NCBI RefSeq assembly: GCF_000002235.5
Contig: NW_022145613.1
Location: 3,152,001 to 3,216,000 of the forward strand
Direction: 5' to 3'
DNA length: 64,000 nucleotides
DNA from: Strongylocentrotus purpuratus
Taxonomy: Eukaryota > Echinodermata > Echinoidea > Camarodonta > Strongylocentrotidae
Part shown: positions 35,501 through 44,500 of the stretch, piece by piece
How the letters are laid out: the number at the start of each line of letters is the position of its first letter
Numbering within the stretch: the stretch's first letter is position 1
Position numbers and translations under genes: made by a program
Notes under the pieces: model-generated
What the model saw: the letters and a program-made list of their open reading frames with translations, nothing else
What the model was told of the DNA's origin: nothing
Databases searched by the model: none

Positions 35501-38500
35501 AAAAACATCTGTGCAAGCACCAACACTAAAGAGTCTATTCCATGCAATTTCAGTTTGCCAATTGCCATAAAAAAATATTTCTCAATAACATGAAAAATAA
35601 CAGCCCCAGGTTAATATGAGGACTTTTAGTGCACTGACCTTTCCAATGATTTCCAAGGTCAACCTTTCAAATTCTTTCAACATGACGACCTCCGTCTGAC
35701 CATCACTTAACGGGATCAAATGATTGACCAGTTTAGCTGAACAGCTATTGAACTCATTCATCAGGCCCATTAAATATCTGCAGAAAAGGCATCACAAATC
35801 AATTCTTTAGCAAAATGTAGTGGCACAAAAACTTAAAAAACATGCATTTAGAATATAATTAAAATTGATTTCTTCATAAACTTTATCTATTTGCACTCTA
35901 CTCCCCATTTGCATTGTACATGTAATTTACATTACATTTTGAAGGTGTACATTGTACATATTTGTTATCTTGACAGAAGAGTTTGAAAATGTTCAAAGAA
36001 TGATTTTACTTTGTATTCCTCATCACAGGACAGAACAAAGCCTTTTATCAAGAAGTCATTGCTATTAATATGCTGCCAATGTTTCTACAGATCAAAACAA
36101 ATTACAGGAAAATGGCATGGACAGATTGATGATAACTGTTCAATAATCAAAAGATCTTTTGCTATTCATCATAAGACAACATGTTCACTTTTGACAAATT
36201 AAACAAAAAAGGCCTTCTCATTTGATTAACAATGGATGAAATTAAACTGTGTTTGATTTCTAGTTGTCAGGTTCATATGCATTGTTGGAATTGTGGTTGA
36301 GACTTGTTAAAAAAGCAGAAAGTAAAATGTGGCAAAAATTATAAAATGACTGTTCCCCCCTCCCCCCTTTCGTCTTATGAGGCAAGGCCAGCATATGTGG
36401 GATTCTTACTTGCGATGGAAAGCAGGATTAAAGAGAGCACGTTTCTTCATCCAGACCTCATGATTCATCTCACTGAGCAGACCATTACCTAGGGTCATGG
36501 CTCCATACACAGACTTCAAGCCACGGTAATTATCAGGCGACTTCAAGTATTTGCTTCGTGTCAGAAGTTCCTTCACAAGAGAAAATAATTACCGTACTCA
36601 GATTGTATCATGATTGAAAGTAATTACAAATCACAAGGTGCCATTTGTACAAGAAATGTTCATCTCATTTTTCTGCTTAAATAGAAGGTTATTAAATAGG
36701 TTAGTTAAAGATAATATGTCCCTTCTGCAGCCAACATCAAATTCTGTAAAACAATAATTATGAATATGTCATGTATGTCCTACATGTATCTGTGAAATTT
36801 AAACATCAGTGTATTTGTATTCAAATTATGCAAGGAAATCTGTTTACTTTTTAGACTTCCCTGTCAGACACTATTGAGTGACTGACTGACATCTTTTTTT
36901 CTTTGGTAATAACATAAAATGAGCTGTAACAGGTACATGAGCATTTGTCCACATCAATAAACCACTACTTGTAATGGCCAAAATTAAACTGATTGAATTT
37001 TTGTGCAGCACAAAACGTTCAACTATTCAGTACAAGGGTCTGGAAATCAGACTATTACTTTGATTGCAATCACTTATGTTGATTCGACAACTAATCGTTA
37101 TTTTCCTACAAAAAGCCATTTTTAAACCCTTTCGTTTTGAGGGAAGTTCTAAATAAGTATTGTCTTTCAAATGCCATTGGAATTTAACCTTTTTATTTTT
37201 TTGACCTGCAGATGGGACATAATACCTTTAAAACATGACAAATAATTTGTGAGCTTTCTTGTTCTTTTAATGTTAGTTTCGAAGTGTATTATTGTAGAAA
37301 GCAGGGTTGGGCGGTAATTACCGGCGGTAAATACCCGTAAATACCCGTAAATACCGTCCGGTAAATAAGATGCGCGTCCGGTAAATATGTAAAAAGCGGG
37401 AAATATGATTTTAATTCTCTGTTTATCAATAATTTTACTTGTTTTTAGCCTCGTAACTGAAAATATTGTTCTGAAATAATTAGCAGCACAATACTCATAG
37501 TAGGAACACACAAACAGATTTATAAAATCCTCACTGCATACAAAATTGTACACACCCAAACAAATGGCATTTTGTGCATATGCTAATTAATAGGTATTCA
37601 TGAATATGGTAATTAGCAACTGGGAACCAAAACCTTCATACAAGTTACTTTTATTGTAAAGTTAAAGATATTTGAATAAAATCAGTGAAAATTTGAACAA
37701 AATCGGGCAAGGAATAAGGAAGTTAAAGCTTTTTGAAATGACTAGTCAGTAGAGGGCGATATTCAATTTGATGACATCATTTGTGGACAACTCTCCATGC
37801 CTTTTGTACATCAAATTTCATGTTTTTTCTTCTTTCTTGTGATTGAGATAATAGAATGCAAAATGATTTTCTACTTCACATGTTATGAAATCCGATCAAG
37901 AACACAAATAAATAGGAAAAAAACGAAAGACTTGTGAAATTTGATGTTCAAAAGGCATGGAGAGTTGTCCACAAATGATGTCATCAAATTGAATATCGCC
38001 CTCTAGTGACAAGTCATTTTAAAAAGCTTCAACTTCCTTATTCCTTGCCCGATTTTGTTCAATTTTTTCACTGATTTTATTCAAATATCTTAAACTTTAC
38101 AATAAAAGTAACTTAGTATGAAGGTTTTGGTTCCCTTTAATGAAGAACATCATATCTAGATTAGGTGTATATTTGGTATCTTTTTCCTGTATTTTTTTCC
38201 AGCATTACATACATGTAATTACAGACATAGACAAACACACGAACAAACACACACACACAAATAGTACACACAAGAGCAACCATACTCACCACCATCGTTA
38301 TTATGTTAAAAATTAGACAATCCCTATGAACAAGTGAGTGGAAAAATATATTTCCCGGTAAAAAGTGGTAAATACCGGTAAATACCGCTTATTTCCCGGC
38401 GTCCGGGAAATAAGCCTCCGCAGAGGGAAATATGCCAACCCTGGTAGAAATTTGCTAAAAAATGCCCTCACATTCAAAATATGATGAGAAATAAATGTAG

Positions 38501-41500
38501 CTTTAACGTTTGGACCAAACTTTCATGTCATGTGTATGCAGCCTTATAATACACATTTCCGTGTGCAGGGCATGTGATTCTCAGCAATACTGAGTCAATT
38601 TATATCATATTGCGATCAGACCAAAACCTCACAGTATACATCAATTCTTAAGTACTACATAATCACCACTGCCCAAATGGTTTCAATTTTCTATCTAATC
38701 ACATGACCAGACTTCATTAAGTACATCGATGTTGGGAAACTGGTCATAACTGGTGTCAGAAATACATGTGCGACTGTGTTATTTGTTTCTAGTCTAAATT
38801 TCTAATACAATGAAGGTTTATAAATGCTGATAATATGTGAATTTTCCCTTCCTGACATGAACTTTGACAAATCACATTTCTAATCTTTTAGTATCAGGTA
38901 TAAACTTAACCTCAAACCTTGCCATACATATATCTCCTCTCTCTTTTCAGAAAGGCTAGTAGTACTAGAGGATATGGGGGGGGGGGGGCAAAACTAAGTT
39001 ATACACTTAGACACTCAGGGATTTCTCCATCCATATTATGAAGTGATTAGTAAAGCAAATGGCTCAATAAATCATGACAAGATTTTAACAATAAATTCAG
39101 GAAGCTATACAATCGAGAAACAATTCTATCCACAGTTGCAAACACAACCATTGTCCTATTTGAGGTATAAATCAAATATCAATATGCATTCGAAATTGAG
39201 ACTGATAGCAAAATGACGGAGCACTATTTATGGGTAATAAAAACAAACAAAATCTCTTAATTCAATAATAAGTCAATCAGAAATTTTGTCCATGTATACA
39301 TATATGCCTCACAACTTTCACATAAAATTACAAGTCCTCCCATATTTTTTTCTTCAACAAATGAAGAAACAAAATGGCATAAAATGTCATTAATTCTAAA
39401 CTGAAGTTACCTTGATAACTGTTGAGTCATTACACATGATGAGAGTTCTGAAAACAATGTGGAGACAGTACACTGGACCCAGTTCTTTGCTCCTAAATAT
39501 TATCAATATAAAGTAAAGGGGAGACACATCAATTTTTTTTAAAATCTGGTATTCTGGTTAGTACTTTATAGCACTGCCTGTATATAAACAGGGCTGTTAA
39601 CTTTGGGGAAATGCTTCGAGGGAGGCAAATTTTTTTGGGGGTAAGAGGACATTTTTTGTTGTTGTTGAATGTTCGGGGGAGGTTTTTTTTTTTTTTTTTT
39701 AATGTTCGGCGGGCGGTTTTTCCGTGAGATTCTACATCGAAGCGGGAATCTCCCGCTACAAGCTATTGGGACGGCTGGAGAATGAGTGTGGTGGCGTGAG
39801 ACTCCCTCCAAAACGCGGGAGGGTTGACAGCCCTGTATAAAGCTGCCAGTCAGTTTATTGAATTGCAAATAAATTATGAGAAATTTAAACAATCTTTGTA
39901 TCCATTCAGTTTGCCAATACATAGGAACGAGGAACAAAACCATAATTTCTACACTGCTTCAATTATAATCATGTAGGTAGTCCAGTTTTATGATTTACTT
40001 TGTTTGCCATGGCAAAGTCATGTGATAGTAGTAATTATTACTGCAATGCTTAATCCAAAACCCCCATTGAAAGGTAGAAGAGTATTTCTTACCACTCAAC
40101 CATTTTTTTCGACACTGGTCCATTTTTGGCAACCTCTTTGAAGAGGGGTAGATGTCCAAGCAAGAAGCTGTGCATAAATAAGATAATTGAAACTATTATG
40201 CCATTGATTCATTTGTTTTCTTTTCTTCTATTTGACTTTTCTATTTCTCTTTAGAAGTCTTGGGATAAATGCTAGTCAAGATAGGGAATAAAGAGCTGGT
40301 GGTGTCCGGGGAGGGGTGGGGGAGGGTGAGGGAGGGTGGGGGAGGGGTGGGGAGGGGAAGGGGAAGGGAGGGAGGCAAGGTCTCATATGTTGTTACCCTT
40401 AGTTATTTATAATAGAATTCCAAACACCATACAATTATTTCTGTCTGTTTATCACCTAGCCCTTGAGTAGGGAGGCTAATACCTGGGCATAAGGCTTCTA
40501 TGCCTACGATTTGTGCGCTCGTCGTCCAAGTCAGATTTTTGCTACATCTAAACAAAGGGAGGGGTTGGTATACGGTACGGTTTGGTGGGAGGTTTTTTCA
40601 TAAACCGTGAGATTTTACATCGTTGGCGGGAGAACGGGAGGAAGGCGTGGTGGCAGGAATATCCCGCTACGAGCTGTTGGGGCGGCGGGAAAATAAGCGT
40701 GGTGGCGTGAGACTCCCTCCAAATGCGGGAGGGTTGACAGCCTTGCAAGCGTAGGGTTGCGTACGTTTACGTATGCCTGACGTACAGGTTTGCTTACAGT
40801 TGCGTACAGTTGCTTACTGTGTGCGCAAGCTTCTACTGCTTCATCGGACTGGCGTAGGGTAGCATTATGCATACTATTGCGTAGGCTTGGCGTACTGTAG
40901 AGTTGCGTAGACTTGCATACTTTCTGCGTCTAGTGTCTACGCCGAAAGTACACCAACAAATTAAACATGTTTAATGTTTTGCGTCCATCTCGCGTACCCC
41001 TTTGCGTTCCTCAGCGTATAGGCTAGCGTAGGGCAGCGTACGCTCGGCGTAGTCGGTACACTACCCATCTCTACGCATGGCCCGGTGTGAAAGGAGCTTA
41101 ATAGTTTAAAATACTGCTGCAAGAATTTCAACACGGAGCTCTATTTCGACGAAGAAAATCCGGAAAAAAAAACTTATTTTATATTCGCATCATACAGTCA
41201 ATCTGGTAAGTGGAACCGATGTATATTAGCCTAGGCCTAATTTTCAAAAATAAATGCATCTTATCTGTATCTGTATTTGTTCTGATCCTGGTCCTGATCC
41301 TCAAGAGGGATATAAAGATGACCAATAAGAACGTTATCGTTCGAGAGAGAGTGTTTGTTGCTTCTTTCTAGAACATTTTAGAATTGAGTCCCATCACATT
41401 GCAGTTGTGGGGAGGGACTATGATTATATTACCCCCTTGGATTGCTTCCCAGAGTCTGGCTTTGAAGGTTTCAACTGCGTCGAAGGCGAAGATGCTGGGG

Positions 41501-44500
41501 GGAAGTAAATTCCAGGCCCGTATGGTTCTTGGAAAGAAGGTGAGCCGATATATATCCGTCTTGCATTTTATTATACAGTGCGTCCCAGAAAAAACGAAAC
41601 CGAGAAGTATCGATGTTTTATCATAACTTAATCACAACCATAATTAATGAATGATACATATTTGGAAAGCTTAGAGTCTCCTCTTTCAGTTGATGCTTCT
41701 CAGATGATGCATATTTCACGCATGAGTGATTAAAAGCAATTTGAAGGAAGGAATCCAAAAAGACATTTGGCGGGCGGTATCTGAATTTTGAAGAAAAATT
41801 CACATTTCTAAAAAGTTGAGTTTGTGCCCTTTCATATGACACCTCAATCAGGAAAAATGAGCGAGGAATAACAAAGTTCTGTTTGTTTAAAGTAGCCCTT
41901 ACATTTTCATAATTTTAACAAACGAATTCGTTTTCACTGGGTGCCTGCAAAAAGCAGATTTGACAAAAGACTTAACTCCGTTTCGTTGACAATCAGCCAT
42001 GCATGAAGACTCTCGTCTACGGCTGATTGTCAACGAAACGGAGTTAAGTCTTTTGTTATTTCGTTTATTGATACGGCGGGCAGCCAGTGAAAACGAATTC
42101 GTTTAATAAAATTATGGAAATGCAAGCACTACTTTAAACAAACAGAACTTTGTCATTCCTTGCTCATTTTTCCTGATTGAGGTGTCATATGAAAGGGCAG
42201 AAACTCATCTTTTTAGAAATGTGAATTTTTCTTCAAAATTCAGATACCGCCCGCCAAATGTCTTTTTGGATTCCTTCCTTCAAATTGCTTTTAAATCTGA
42301 GTAGCATCACATGAAAGAGGAGACTCTAAGCTTTCCAAATATGTATCATTCATTAATTATAGTTGTGATTAAGTTATGATAGAACATCGATACTTCTCGG
42401 TTTCATTTTTTCTGGGACGCACTGTATATCTTACTATAATACGAATCCGCTAAAATATGGTAGAGTCTTTAGTAGAGAACTAGATTCTAGTGGCCAAAAA
42501 TGGCAACAACGTTTGCAAAGCTTGCACAGGAGACCCTATGGTTGGCTCCTGTCTCTAAAGAGAGGAGCCGACCCTACCTACCTACCCAAATAGGAGGCTA
42601 ACGAAACGAAAGAGACAGAAATGGTAACTGAACCACCAACGTCTTGTTCAGGGTGCTTAGTCGCCACCCCACCGCCTCCAGCTGGATTATGAGGACAGTT
42701 CTGAAAGAAATGCCCAGCTTCATTGCACTGGTGACAACGTCTGGTCTCTGCTTCCTTCATTTCTGGACAGTCATGTGCGTACAGCATCTTTGGATGAGGA
42801 CAATTCCAAGAAAAATGTCCTTGTTGGCCACAATCATCACAAGGCCCGTCCTGACGTCTTCCCCGGGAGTGTGGCCCTGTATTGCCATACTGCGACGTAC
42901 TTCCTACTTGGCGGGTCAGTGCTTCCAATCTGGCTGTAAGATCAGTTAGCGCCTTCTCCATCTTCTTCACCATTTCTGATGTATAAGGGCTATCAGGGTG
43001 CTGAGGTCGACCGATACCTGTCAGAGCACGGCTGTGGCTGTGACGGTGAGAGTACCACAACTCTCCCCTCTCTGCTTCCATCTGAAGAAAAGCCTCCATG
43101 TTCAGAGCTGCTTCAATAGCCTCATCCAGGGTATGTGGCTGAGCCCGAAACAAACCTTCTCGGATGGCTGGATTCATTATTGCGTCAAGAAAGTGACCCC
43201 GAGCCAGCTCATCCTGTCCATCGGCACCAAACTCCTGGTAAGCCATTGCTGCCATGTATCTGATACTTTGGCCCAATTCCCGAAGGGTCTCGTTCGGCTT
43301 CCTTCGTCGGGAACGTAGTTCTGCCAAGAATACATCAGCTTTTCCTGAAGGTCCGAAGTGATGTTTGAGCCTGCTGGTCAATGCACTGTACGTCAGTTCT
43401 GCCTCACCATTCTTCCCCAGGAGCCTCAACGCTGGCCCACGTAGACTGGCTGCTAGATAATGCGTTGCCTTCCTCTCCGTCCAATTGTTGATGATTGCGC
43501 ATGCTTCGAAATGCTCCAAGTAGTCCAGTATGGGAATTTCCCCGTCAAACCAGTCTGGCAGCATGTTTGGTTCATTATACGACTCCATTGTCGTTCCGCA
43601 ATTCCGTCAGCTCGACCAGCTGCAACACCGTCAATGCTACCTCCCGTCGTTCCAAGCTCCGTCAGCTCGACCAGCTGTGACGCAGTCAGTCTTACTGCCC
43701 GTCGTCCCCAAGCTCCTTCAGCTCGACCACAGCTGTGACGCCGTCCGACCTACTGCCCTTCGTCGCCCCCCAGCTCCGTCAGCTCTACCAGCTTGTGACG
43801 CCGTCAGACTTACTGCCTGTCGTCCCCCAGCTCCGTCAGTGCTACTGTCGTCGTCCCCCAGCTCCGTCAGCTCGACCACTCCACGCCATCAGCAATCCCA
43901 CTTCTGACACCATGTGTAGCGGACACGGTTCGCCACCTAATTGGCTTGACACGGAATATTTGTCAGGATGCCCCGTATCTGGCCAGGCGCTCTCCGTCCG
44001 TTTGGACAAAATATATGCCCGTAGCTTAATGGCTGGAGTTATTAACTGCTCACACGTATCTCAACAATCATTCGTCCATCGACTACAATCGGTCACCTAA
44101 ACGTCTCGTTCACAGCATCAATCAATTCTCGCTACCCTAAATAGGTACGAAAATCTCGAAATTCGCGAGACGAGGTAATTTTCACTCTCTCGGGTCGTCA
44201 CTACAACTTCCGGTATAGAGTCCCATCCCGCTGGCGCTAGCGCCTGTGTTCGCTGTGCAGAGTTTTCACGCACGCTAAAATCGATGCCAATCAGTGTAAT
44301 TTGTACAGATTATAATATGCAATGGAAAGCTTCGGGCAGAATTAGTGACTTTAGCACAAAAGGCCGTTAAACTCTACCGTGAAAGAGAGGGTTGTGATCA
44401 CGAACGCCTGCACAGGAAGCTGTAATGTCGAAAAGCTATCCCATAATGCAATGCGCGTTTTCAGGATTTTCCCGGATCTCGGCAGAATCGCTATTTGGGG

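Noticed and set aside
43460-44100. Four plus-strand frames of 61-125 codons
   Set aside because: They lie antisense to the Gypsy gag and its tandemly repeated leader; the repeat makes all frames look open.
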